DNA of 64,000 bases from Solimonas_A sp052035235. Its GTDB lineage: Bacteria; Pseudomonadota; Gammaproteobacteria; Nevskiales; Nevskiaceae. The notes beneath the pieces are model-generated. The model had not been told where the DNA came from, ran no database searches, and worked only from the letters and a program-made list of their open reading frames with translations. Shown here one piece after another: positions 58,008 to 64,000 of this stretch (the first letter of the stretch is position 1; the number at the start of each line of letters is the position of its first letter). The stretch covers positions 109,888 to 173,887 of the forward strand of contig JBPOHT010000019.1 of assembly GCA_052035235.1 (NCBI GenBank). The letters run 5' to 3'. Both the position numbers and the translations under genes were made by a program.

Positions 58008-59681
58008 CTAAGGATTGAAAAACGTCGGATGATCGCCGCTCGGCGCCGGCGTATCAGCGTGCCAGCGCACGGAGCCCAGCGGGCGTTCCAGGCGGCGGCG
58101 AACGCGGGGGCCGGCGCCGGGGGTGTGGAAGCTGTCGGCCTTGAGCTGGAGATCGCGGTCGCCCTGGGTGAAGCGGCTGCGCTGGCGCAGGTAGTCGCCC
58201 CAGGTCGGGCAGTGGTAGCGCTCGGTCCACAGCTCGGCGTCGGCGATGTCACGGGCCAGGGACCATTCGAAGGCGCCGTTGCGCAGGCGCATGCCCTGAA
58301 GCTGCTGCATCACCTGGTAGAACTCGCGCGCCCGCTCCGGGTCCACCCGGTATTCGATCTCGATCACGATGGGGCCGCTGCGCGGGGTGATGGCCAGCGC
58401 CACCTCGGGCTCGTTGGCGAGCTCGAAGGGCTCGACGCTGGCTGGGGTCAGCGGCGGCAGCGGCGCCAGCAGGCCGATCAGGGGCGTGAGCATCAGCACC
58501 ACGCCGGAGGCGATGAGCGCGGCCTGCAGCCCCCAGTCGGCCGTCACCATGCCCCAGAACCAGGCGCCCAGGGCGATGCCGCCGGTCAGCGCGGACTGGA
58601 ACCAGGACAGCGCTCGTGCCGCGACCCAGCGCGGGGCGGACAGCTGCACGCCAACGCTCAGCAGCGTGGTCTGCAGCAGGTAGAACACGCCGGCCACGGC
58701 CATGATCAGCACGCTCAGCAGCAGGCTGTGGCTCAGGCCCAGCAGGATCACCATGGCACCGGCCAGCACGGAGCAGAGGCTCACCGCGGTCTCGGACTTG
58801 AGGCGCTCACGCACCGCGCTCACCGCCAGCGCGCCGGCGATGGCGCCGATGCCCATGGCGCCGAGCAGCACGCCGTAGGTGCTGGCGTTGCCGTGCAGCA
58901 GGTCGCGCGCCACCAGCGGGGTGAGCGCCGACAGCGAGGCGCCGGCGAAGCCGGTGGCGAGGCCGCGCAACATGACGCTGCGCACCGGCGGCGAATGGAT
59001 GGCGTAGCGGGCGCCGGAAATGATGGCGCGGTGCAGGCGCTCCGGCGGCAGGCGTGGCGGCACGTGGCGGCGCTGCCAGAGGTAGAAGGCCAGCAGCAGC
59101 GGCAGGTAGAACACGGCGTTGACGGCGAAGGTGGCCATGGCGCCGGCCGCCACCACCAGCAGGCCGCCGACGGCAGGACCGAAACTGCGCGCAATGTTGT
59201 AGCTGACCGAGGACAGGGCGACGGCGGCCGGCAAGACCTCCGGCTTGACCTGCTCGATGACCGAGGCCTGCCAGGCGGGGCCGTAGAGCGCCACGCCCGA
59301 GCCGATCAGGAAGCAGAAGGCCAGCAGCAACCAGGGCGTCACCAGGCCCAGGCCGGACAGGACGGTGAGCGTGGCGGCGCAGAGCGTGGCAAAGGTCAGG
59401 CCCAGCATGGCCACCTTGCGGCGGTCGAACATGTCGGCGATAGCGCCGGCCGGCACCGCCACCAGCATCAGCGGCAGCATCAGGGCGGTCTGCACGAGGG
59501 CGACCATGCCCGGCGAGGACGAGAGGCGGGTCATCTCCCAGGCGGCGCCGACGCCCTGGATCAGCTGCCCAAGGTTGGACAGCAGGCTGGCGGACCAGAT
59601 GATGAGGAAGCTACGCTCGCGCAGCGGCTCGAAGGCGGCCCAGCCACGGCGGGGCGTGGCGCTGTCGGCGGGGGTGTTCAT
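58008..59681 (-). CDS. MFS transporter (EntS-like) with C-terminal cytosolic domain
   Basis: 557-residue protein. Residues about 15-420 are a 12-helix MFS carrier of the enterobactin-exporter-like group (LIIWSASLLSNLGQLIQGVGAAWEM; motif GAIADMFDRRKVAM). About 115 further residues (GPIVIEIEYRVDPERAREFYQVMQQLQGMRLRNGAFEWSL..) are soluble and resemble a ferredoxin-like alpha/beta barrel as in antibiotic-biosynthesis monooxygenases; such tails occur in this MFS group. The ATG at 59681 is chosen over one eight codons upstream. Last gene of the leftward run from the aldehyde dehydrogenase. Confidence 0.87.
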   Translation of the reverse strand: MNTPADSATPRRGWAAFEPLRERSFLIIWSASLLSNLGQLIQGVGAAWEMTRLSSSPGMVALVQTALMLPLMLVAVPAGAIADMFDRRKVAMLGLTFATLCAATLTVLSGLGLVTPWLLLAFCFLIGSGVALYGPAWQASVIEQVKPEVLPAAVALSSVSYNIARSFGPAVGGLLVVAAGAMATFAVNAVFYLPLLLAFYLWQRRHVPPRLPPERLHRAIISGARYAIHSPPVRSVMLRGLATGFAGASLSALTPLVARDLLHGNASTYGVLLGAMGIGAIAGALAVSAVRERLKSETAVSLCSVLAGAMVILLGLSHSLLLSVLIMAVAGVFYLLQTTLLSVGVQLSAPRWVAARALSWFQSALTGGIALGAWFWGMVTADWGLQAALIASGVVLMLTPLIGLLAPLPPLTPASVEPFELANEPEVALAITPRSGPIVIEIEYRVDPERAREFYQVMQQLQGMRLRNGAFEWSLARDIADAELWTERYHCPTWGDYLRQRSRFTQGDRDLQLKADSFHTPGAGPRVRRRLERPLGSVRWHADTPAPSGDHPTFFNP

Positions 59682-59778
59682 GGCGCCGCGGGCCGGCGCA
59701 GGCACGAGACCGGGCCGCGGGCGGCAGGGCTGGCGCCGGGGTGTCTCATGCCTGGAGGTGGCTGTGCATGGTCCCAGA

Positions 59779-60648
59779 CTACCTGCTCGGGGCTACCGCC
59801 GCCCCGCCCTGGCGGTCGATGAAGCTGAAAACGGCGTCGTTGAAGGCGTCGTTGGCGTCGCCGGCCACCATGTGGTGGGCGCCGGCGATATCGACGTATT
59901 CGGCGTGCGGCACCCACTCATGGAACTCGCGCACGGAGGCCTCGCTGACGATCTGGCTGCGTCCGCCCCGCAGCAGCAGGGTCGGCAGGCGCAGCGAGCG
60001 CGCGGGCTGCTCGAAGGGATTGGGGCCGTCGAAGCGGTGCTTGGCCCCGGCGTCGCGCCCCATCTGCATGAAGGCCGGATCCCAGTGCCAGTACCAGCGG
60101 CCGTTGCGCAGGCGCAGGTTGCGCTGCAGGCCACGGGTGTCGCGCGGACGCTCGCGGTGCGGCAGGTAGGCGGCCACCGCGTCGGCGGCTTCCTCCAGCG
60201 AGGCGAAGCCGTCGGGCGCGCTGCCCATGAAGGCGATCACTTCCTTGGCGCCACGCTCCTCAACCCGGGGAGCGATGTCCACCAGCACCAGCGCGGAGGC
60301 CGGCGCGGGCGGCTCGCCGCAGACCAGGATGCTGACCAGGCCGCCCAGGGAGGCACCGACCAGCACCGGCGGACGGGGCAGTTGCCGGATCACCTCGCGC
60401 AGGTCGTCGGCAAACAGCGGCAGGCCGTAGCGGCCGTCGGGCGACCAGTCACTGTCGCCGTGGCCGCGCAGGTCCAGCGCGATGCCGCGGTAGCCGCGGG
60501 CGGCAGCCTCGGCCAGCGCACGCCGCCAGCTCTGGCGCGTCTGGCCGCTGCCGTGCAGGAACAGGATGGTGGGCCCGTCTGCCGGACCAGCGGCGTCCGC
60601 GGCCAGGTCAAGGCCGGCACCGCGCAGCGTCAGACGTTGGGGCTCCAC
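59779..60648 (-). CDS. Alpha/beta hydrolase
   Basis: 289-residue hydrolase from a GTG at 60648, five bases after the previous stop. Motifs: LFLHGSGQTRQSW, GHGDSDWSPDGRYG, nucleophile GASLGGL, and histidine in DIAGAHHMVAGD. It resembles ring-cleavage-product and ester hydrolases of the MhpC/epoxide-hydrolase type. The longer frame upstream overlaps the CMD gene and is rejected. Probably co-transcribed with the CMD and aldehyde dehydrogenase genes. Confidence 0.86.
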   Translation of the reverse strand: MEPQRLTLRGAGLDLAADAAGPADGPTILFLHGSGQTRQSWRRALAEAAARGYRGIALDLRGHGDSDWSPDGRYGLPLFADDLREVIRQLPRPPVLVGASLGGLVSILVCGEPPAPASALVLVDIAPRVEERGAKEVIAFMGSAPDGFASLEEAADAVAAYLPHRERPRDTRGLQRNLRLRNGRWYWHWDPAFMQMGRDAGAKHRFDGPNPFEQPARSLRLPTLLLRGGRSQIVSEASVREFHEWVPHAEYVDIAGAHHMVAGDANDAFNDAVFSFIDRQGGAAVAPSR

Positions 60649-60653
60649 CCGGC

Positions 60654-61040
60654 TTACGGCTTCTCGGCCGCCATGGCCGCGACCACCTCTTGGTAGGCAC
60701 GGTGGCATTCCAGACCAGCCGGCGCGCCGCAGTAGCCGGTGACGTGGAAGAACAGCGCCTTGAGCTCTTCCGGCTTGATGCCGTTGCGCAGGGCGTTGCG
60801 GATGTGGACCTTCATCTCGTTGGTGCGGCCCATGGCACTGACCAGGGCGACGGTAATCAGGGTGCGCTCACGGATCGGCAGATCGCCGCTGCTCCAGACC
60901 TTGCCCCAGACCGCCTCGGTGACGTACTCCTGGATGTCGCGGTTGAACTCCGGCGCGTTGTGCATGGCGTTGGCCACGTAGGCTTCGCCCAGCAGTTCCG
61001 TGCGGCGCGCCAGGCCTTGCTTGAGGTCTTCACTCGACAT
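60654..61040 (-). CDS. Carboxymuconolactone decarboxylase family protein
   Basis: 128-residue CMD-family protein: RTELLGEAYVANAMHNAPEFNRDIQEYVTEAVWGKVW, SGDLPIRERTLITVALVSAM and HIRNALRNGIKPEELKALFFHVTGYCGAPAG. The true enzyme decarboxylates gamma-carboxymuconolactone in the protocatechuate pathway; many paralogues beside other catabolic genes have unknown reactions. No other protocatechuate genes are here, so only the family is assigned. Confidence 0.9.
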   Translation of the reverse strand: MSSEDLKQGLARRTELLGEAYVANAMHNAPEFNRDIQEYVTEAVWGKVWSSGDLPIRERTLITVALVSAMGRTNEMKVHIRNALRNGIKPEELKALFFHVTGYCGAPAGLECHRAYQEVVAAMAAEKP

Positions 61041-61071
61041 TGTTCCGCTCCTGATTTTTTGGGCGGACAGA

Positions 61072-62589
61072 TTACTTCATCGTCGGCATCGAGAATTCGG
61101 CGCGGGCTTCCAGCTCGCGCGGCCAGCGCTGGGTGATGGCCTTGAGGCGGGTGTAGAAACGCACGCCCTCGCGGCCGTAGATGTGGTGATCGCCGAACAG
61201 CGAGCTGCGCCAGCCGCCGAAGCTGTGGAAGGCCACCGGCACCGGCAGCGGCACGTTGACGCCGACCATGCCGACCTCGATGGCGGAACTGAAGGCGCGT
61301 GCGGCGGCGCCGTTGCGGGTGAAGATGGCGGTACCGTTGGCGTAGGGGTGGGCGTTGATCAGCTTGATGGCGGTGTCCAGGTCCGGCACGCGCAGGATGC
61401 CGAGCACCGGCCCGAAGATCTCTTCCTTGTAGATACGCATCTGCGGCTGCACGTTGTCGAACAGCGAGCCACCGAGGAAGAAGCCGGGCTTCTGGGCATA
61501 GTCGCCGCGGCCGTCCACCACCAGCTTGGCGCCTTCGCTGATGCCGGTGGCGACGTAGTCGGCCACCTTGTTGCGGTGCTCGCCGGTGATCAGCGGGCCC
61601 ATCTCGGTGGCGACGTCGGTGGGCAGGCCCACCTTGAGCGCCGTGACGCGGGGCGAGAGCTTCTCGATCAGGCGATCGGCGCATTCGTCGCCCACGGCGA
61701 CGGCAATGGAGATGGCCATGCAGCGCTCGCCGGCGGAGCCGTAGGCGGCACCGAGCAGGGCCTCGACGGCATCATCGATGTCGGCGTCCGGCATGATCAC
61801 CATGTGGTTCTTGGCGCCGCCCAGGGCCTGCACGCGCTTGCCTTGCAGGGTGCCCTGCTGGTGCACGTGGCGCGCAACCGGCGTGGAGCCGACGAAGCTG
61901 ATGGCGGCAACGTCCGGGTGCTGCAGCAGGCCGTCCACCGCGGTGCGATCGCCGTGCAGCACGTTGAACACGCCGGCCGGCAGGCCCGCTTCGGTGAGCA
62001 GGCGCGCCAGGATCACGGACGCGGAAGGATCACGCTCCGAGGGCTTGAGGATGAAGGTGTTACCGCAGGCCAGGGCCACCGGGAACATCCACAGCGGCAC
62101 CATCGCGGGGAAGTTGAACGGCGTGATGCCGGCCACCACGCCCAAGGGCTGCCGGATGCTGTAGGCGTCCACGCCAGTGCCGACGTTCTCGTTGTACTCG
62201 CCCTTGATCAGGTCCGGGATGCCGCAGGCGAACTCCACCACCTCGAGGCCACGCACCACTTCACCGCGGGCGTCGCTGACGGTCTTGCCGTGCTCGGCGG
62301 AGATGGCATGGGCCAGCTCGTCGCTGGCGGCTTCCAGCAACTGGCGGAACTTGAACAGCACGCGGGCGCGGCGCAGCGGCGGCGTATTGGACCAGCCGGG
62401 GAACGCGGCCTTGGCGGTCTGCACACACTGGTCCAGTTCCTCCGCCGAGGCGAAGGGCACGCGGCCGGTGACCAGGCCGGTGCTGGGGTTGAAGACGTCG
62501 CCGGCGCGGCCCTGCGTGGTCACGGCCTTGCCGCTGATCCAGTGGGGAATCGTGGGTGTGGCGAGATTCGACGGCGCGGATGCGGACAT
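61072..62589 (-). CDS. mmsA: CoA-acylating methylmalonate-semialdehyde dehydrogenase
   Basis: 505-residue CoA-dependent aldehyde dehydrogenase. Catalytic cysteine C290 in SAGERCMAIS. The signature LGGAKNH replaces the general-base Glu of ordinary ALDHs, as in MmsA/IolA. It turns methylmalonate or malonate semialdehyde into propionyl- or acetyl-CoA with NAD and CoA. The ATG at 62589 fits family length. It heads the leftward run (mmsA, CMD, hydrolase, MFS) with a CAAC-N3-GTTG site upstream. Here it probably handles a pathway-derived semialdehyde, not only valine or inositol products. Confidence 0.9.
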   Translation of the reverse strand: MSASAPSNLATPTIPHWISGKAVTTQGRAGDVFNPSTGLVTGRVPFASAEELDQCVQTAKAAFPGWSNTPPLRRARVLFKFRQLLEAASDELAHAISAEHGKTVSDARGEVVRGLEVVEFACGIPDLIKGEYNENVGTGVDAYSIRQPLGVVAGITPFNFPAMVPLWMFPVALACGNTFILKPSERDPSASVILARLLTEAGLPAGVFNVLHGDRTAVDGLLQHPDVAAISFVGSTPVARHVHQQGTLQGKRVQALGGAKNHMVIMPDADIDDAVEALLGAAYGSAGERCMAISIAVAVGDECADRLIEKLSPRVTALKVGLPTDVATEMGPLITGEHRNKVADYVATGISEGAKLVVDGRGDYAQKPGFFLGGSLFDNVQPQMRIYKEEIFGPVLGILRVPDLDTAIKLINAHPYANGTAIFTRNGAAARAFSSAIEVGMVGVNVPLPVPVAFHSFGGWRSSLFGDHHIYGREGVRFYTRLKAITQRWPRELEARAEFSMPTMK

Positions 62590-62675
62590 GCGGGATCCTG
62601 GACTGGATGACGGCGGAATGGGGCGGCCGGGCCTGGGGCCGGTCATCCTCGTACGCTACCGGCGAGGCATCATCA

Positions 62676-62693
62676 AGTCAACAGTGTTGTTGA
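62676..62693 (-). promoter_or_regulatory. CAAC-N3-GTTG operator upstream of the mmsA operon
   Basis: TCAACA-GTGT-TGTTGA is a perfect 6-base dyad, and CAACA-G-TGTTG within it is a second. The core CAAC-AGT-GTTG matches the tetR site. It lies about 90 bases before the mmsA ATG. The rest of the 62590-62956 gap holds three repeat elements and no gene. Confidence 0.7.
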
Positions 62694-62745
62694 TTCTAGG
62701 CAAGGGATGGCGTGGTGGAGCAAGCCAGTGGTGGCGAGTGAACCA

Positions 62746-62787
62746 ACCCCTCACCCCCGCCCTCACCCCGCTTGCGGGGAGAGGGCG
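62746..62787. repeat. CTCTCCC-type repeat, copy h (diverged)
   Basis: AACCCCTCACCCCCGCCCTCACCCCGCTTGCGGGGAGAGGGCG: one arm reads CCCTCACCCCGC and the other GCGGGGAGAGGG, with one mismatch. A degenerate member of the family. Confidence 0.75.
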
Positions 62788-62796
62788 TTTAAGTCC

Positions 62797-62862
62797 GTAG
62801 CCCGGATGAAATCCGGGGCTGTTGCCCAGCCGAGGACGAACCCCGGATTTCATCCGGGCTAC
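62797..62862. repeat. Large palindrome of GTAGCCCGGAT type
   Basis: Perfect 22-base inverted arms (62797-62818 and 62841-62862) starting GTAGCCCGGATGAAATCCGG, with a 22-base centre. It resembles widely scattered proteobacterial extragenic repeats. A separate 14-base perfect palindrome GGGTTTTAAAACCC follows at 62865-62878. Confidence 0.85.
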
Positions 62863-62898
62863 GCGGGTTTTAAAACCCTGCATCGCTGATCGCAGCTC

Positions 62899-62948
62899 GA
62901 TCTACAGAAACCCTCTCCCCAACCCCTCTCCCGCAAGCGGGAGAGGGG
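62899..62948. repeat. CTCTCCC-type hairpin repeat, copy i
   Basis: GATCTACAGAAACCCTCTCCCC-AA- followed by CCCCTCTCCCGC-AA-GCGGGAGAGGGG, essentially identical to copy a in the palindromic part. Ends nine bases from the SDR stop codon. Confidence 0.85.
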
Positions 62949-62956
62949 CTAGATGG

Positions 62957-63757
62957 CTAGAGGGTGAAGCTGTAGCCGCCGTTGACCGGATAGGTCTGCC
63001 CGGTGATCCAGCCGGCCGCATCCGAGCACAGGAACAGGGCCATGGCGGCGACGTCGTCGGGCTGACCGAAGCGGCGGATGGCATAGCGCGACAGCAGGGC
63101 CTTGGCCTGCTCGCTGGCCATGAACTCGCTGCGCTCCGGCTCTTCCAGGGCCGGCTCCAGCGTGGACAGGGAGATGCAGTTGGCGGTGATGCCGTGGCGC
63201 CCAGCCTCGCGGGCGATGGAGCGCATGAAGCCCGCGGCGCCCGCCTTGGCACCAGCGTAGACGGCCAGGCGTGCCTCGCCGATGCGGCCGGCGTCGGAGA
63301 TCACGGTGACGATGCGGCCGCGTCCGGCGGCCACCATGCCGGGCAGTGCGGCATGGCAGCAGTTCATGACGCCCTGCAGGTTGGTGCGCATGAAGCGCTC
63401 CCAGTCGGCGGGATCGGTTTCCCAGAACAGGCCCGTAGGCCGCATCGTGCGGCCTGGGCCGGTATTGCCGGCGTTGTTGACCAGCAGGGTGACCGCGCCC
63501 AGCGTCGCGGCGCGGGTCATGGAGGCCTGCACGGCGGCGTGGTCGCCGACGTCCGCGGGCGCGGCGACGGCAGGCACGCCCAGGGCGCGGATTTCCGCCG
63601 CGACGGCTTCCGCGCGATCCGGTACGTAATCGTTCACCGCGACACCGCCGGCACCGTGCCGCGCCAGCGCCAGGGCGATGGCGCGGCCGGCACCCTGCCC
63701 GGCCCCGCTGACGAAGGCGACCTGGCCGCCGAGGTCCAGCAGGTCGGGGCCGATCAT
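62957..63757 (-). CDS. SDR-family oxidoreductase
   Basis: 266-residue classical SDR: GAGQGAGRAIAL cofactor motif, NNAGNTGPGRTM, serine in TVISDAGRIGEARLA and pair YAGAK; the end is WITGQTYPVNGGYSFTL. NAD(P)-linked alcohol/ketone chemistry. It follows the amidohydrolase gene by 13 bases and is probably co-transcribed with it. Substrate unknown. Confidence 0.9.
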   Translation of the reverse strand: MIGPDLLDLGGQVAFVSGAGQGAGRAIALALARHGAGGVAVNDYVPDRAEAVAAEIRALGVPAVAAPADVGDHAAVQASMTRAATLGAVTLLVNNAGNTGPGRTMRPTGLFWETDPADWERFMRTNLQGVMNCCHAALPGMVAAGRGRIVTVISDAGRIGEARLAVYAGAKAGAAGFMRSIAREAGRHGITANCISLSTLEPALEEPERSEFMASEQAKALLSRYAIRRFGQPDDVAAMALFLCSDAAGWITGQTYPVNGGYSFTL

Positions 63758-63770
63758 GAGGCTGCCCGGA

Positions 63771-64000
63771 TCAAGCCGCCTTGGAGTGATGGCTGAACAT
63801 CTTCATCAGGTCACCGGAGGTGATCGGCCGCGCCTGCTCGCCCTCTTCCAGCGGCTTGGCACCGCCGCTGGATACCGGCGTCACGTCCACGCCGTCGGCC
63901 TTGGCCTTGGCTCTGAGTGCACCGACGGTCAGGTCCTCGCGCTTGTGGCTCTTGAACGGGTCGAAGTTGAAAAAGCGCATGGCGTTGCCGTGCGTGACCT
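63771..64000 (-). CDS. Amidohydrolase-like protein, C-terminal part (runs off window)
   Basis: The frame is open to the window edge and reads VTHGNAMRFFNFDPF followed by a 55-residue polar tail (..VGALRAKAKADGVDV...) ending MFSHHSKAA. The first segment matches the closing motif of amidohydrolase-2 (ACMSD/LigW-type) TIM-barrel enzymes (gNaxRxFxFd). An internal ATG at 63980 would give a 69-residue protein but is probably not a start. Only the tail is visible, so the assignment is tentative. Amidohydrolase-2 enzymes often decarboxylate or hydrolyse aromatic intermediates. Confidence 0.6.
   Translation of the reverse strand, partial: VTHGNAMRFFNFDPFKSHKREDLTVGALRAKAKADGVDVTPVSSGGAKPLEEGEQARPITSGDLMKMFSHHSKAA

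Noticed and set aside
57897..59822. 641-codon rightward frame, rich in His, Gln, Gly and Ala
   Set aside because: It runs antisense to the clear MFS transporter; composition is the usual GC-rich shadow and no domain is recognisable.
60654..61040. Protocatechuate branch (pcaC) assignment for the CMD protein
   Set aside because: No other pca genes are nearby and the family has many other roles.
31664..62948. CRISPR array made of the CTCTCCC repeats
   Set aside because: Copies are kilobases apart, palindromic and of variable length; no spacers or cas genes.
63771..63980. Independent 69-residue protein
   Set aside because: The frame stays open to the window edge and matches an amidohydrolase C-terminal motif before the internal ATG.

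Overview
This 64 kb window is chromosomal DNA of a GC-rich gammaproteobacterium. The AlaA-like aminotransferase, the RlmN-like radical SAM enzyme, the Xni-like nuclease, a TonB receptor with an 'EEIVVTAT' box and the REP-type hairpins fit a Nevskiales/Solimonas-like or Xanthomonas-related environmental bacterium; this placement is inference from gene style, not from a marker gene. Genes are densely packed on both strands, many with 4-bp ATGA or GTGA overlaps. I see no rRNA, CRISPR array, integrase or transposase, and no complete tRNA.

Layout. (1) 1-5.7 kb: housekeeping genes (alaA start, RlmN-like, DUF349, DHFR-like, Xni-like), ending in a palindrome built of two DnaA boxes. (2) 5.9-16.7 kb: a TetR-centred uptake and hydrolysis locus. 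Leftward are an S9 peptidase, a small coupled protein, an M19 dipeptidase and a DUF885 metallohydrolase; rightward are TetR, a TonB-dependent receptor and two esterases. (3) 16.7-18.1 kb: a MerR-controlled metal efflux unit. (4) 18.2-28.7 kb: amine oxidase/TetR, a lipoprotein/DUF305 pair, hydrolase, SnoaL-like protein, GST, a PNPOx-FNR-ferredoxin fusion, two small proteins and LysR. (5) 28.7-41.7 kb: an IclR-flanked rightward oxidative catabolic run: SDR, TauD/TfdA dioxygenase, MFS, Baeyer-Villiger monooxygenase, Rieske oxygenase, ThDP enzyme, ALDH, SDR, alpha/beta hydrolase. (6) 41.8-46 kb: acyl-CoA ligase, wax-ester/DGAT acyltransferase, SDR. (7) 46-54.8 kb: CoA-thioester genes (crotonase, CoA-transferase, CoA-lyase, acyl-CoA dehydrogenase, CaiB), GNAT, IclR, dienelactone hydrolase, ferredoxin. 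(8) 55-64 kb: TetR, a lone E2 catalytic domain, thiolase, MFS, hydrolase, carboxymuconolactone decarboxylase, CoA-acylating aldehyde dehydrogenase, SDR and an amidohydrolase tail.

How it fits together. Regions 5-8 look like one large catabolic neighbourhood. Oxygenases, a Baeyer-Villiger enzyme and hydrolases would open a cyclic or aromatic keto compound; the ThDP enzyme and aldehyde dehydrogenases would produce acids; the ligase and CoA-transferases would activate them for beta-oxidation-like steps ending in thiolase and methylmalonate-semialdehyde-type dehydrogenase chemistry. The substrate cannot be read from the sequence. In the right part, sites of the form CRAC-N3-GTTG precede the TetR gene, the thiolase operon and the aldehyde dehydrogenase operon, suggesting one local regulon.

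Non-coding structure is rich. At least nine copies of a CTCTCCCGC..GCGGGAGAG hairpin family occur, all to the right of 31.6 kb. There is one perfect REP doublet, a second large palindrome, and two copies of an 82-83 bp terminal-inverted-repeat element flanking the 46-49 kb genes. One of these copies lies beside a 3' fragment of a leucine-type tRNA, a possible scar of an integrated element.
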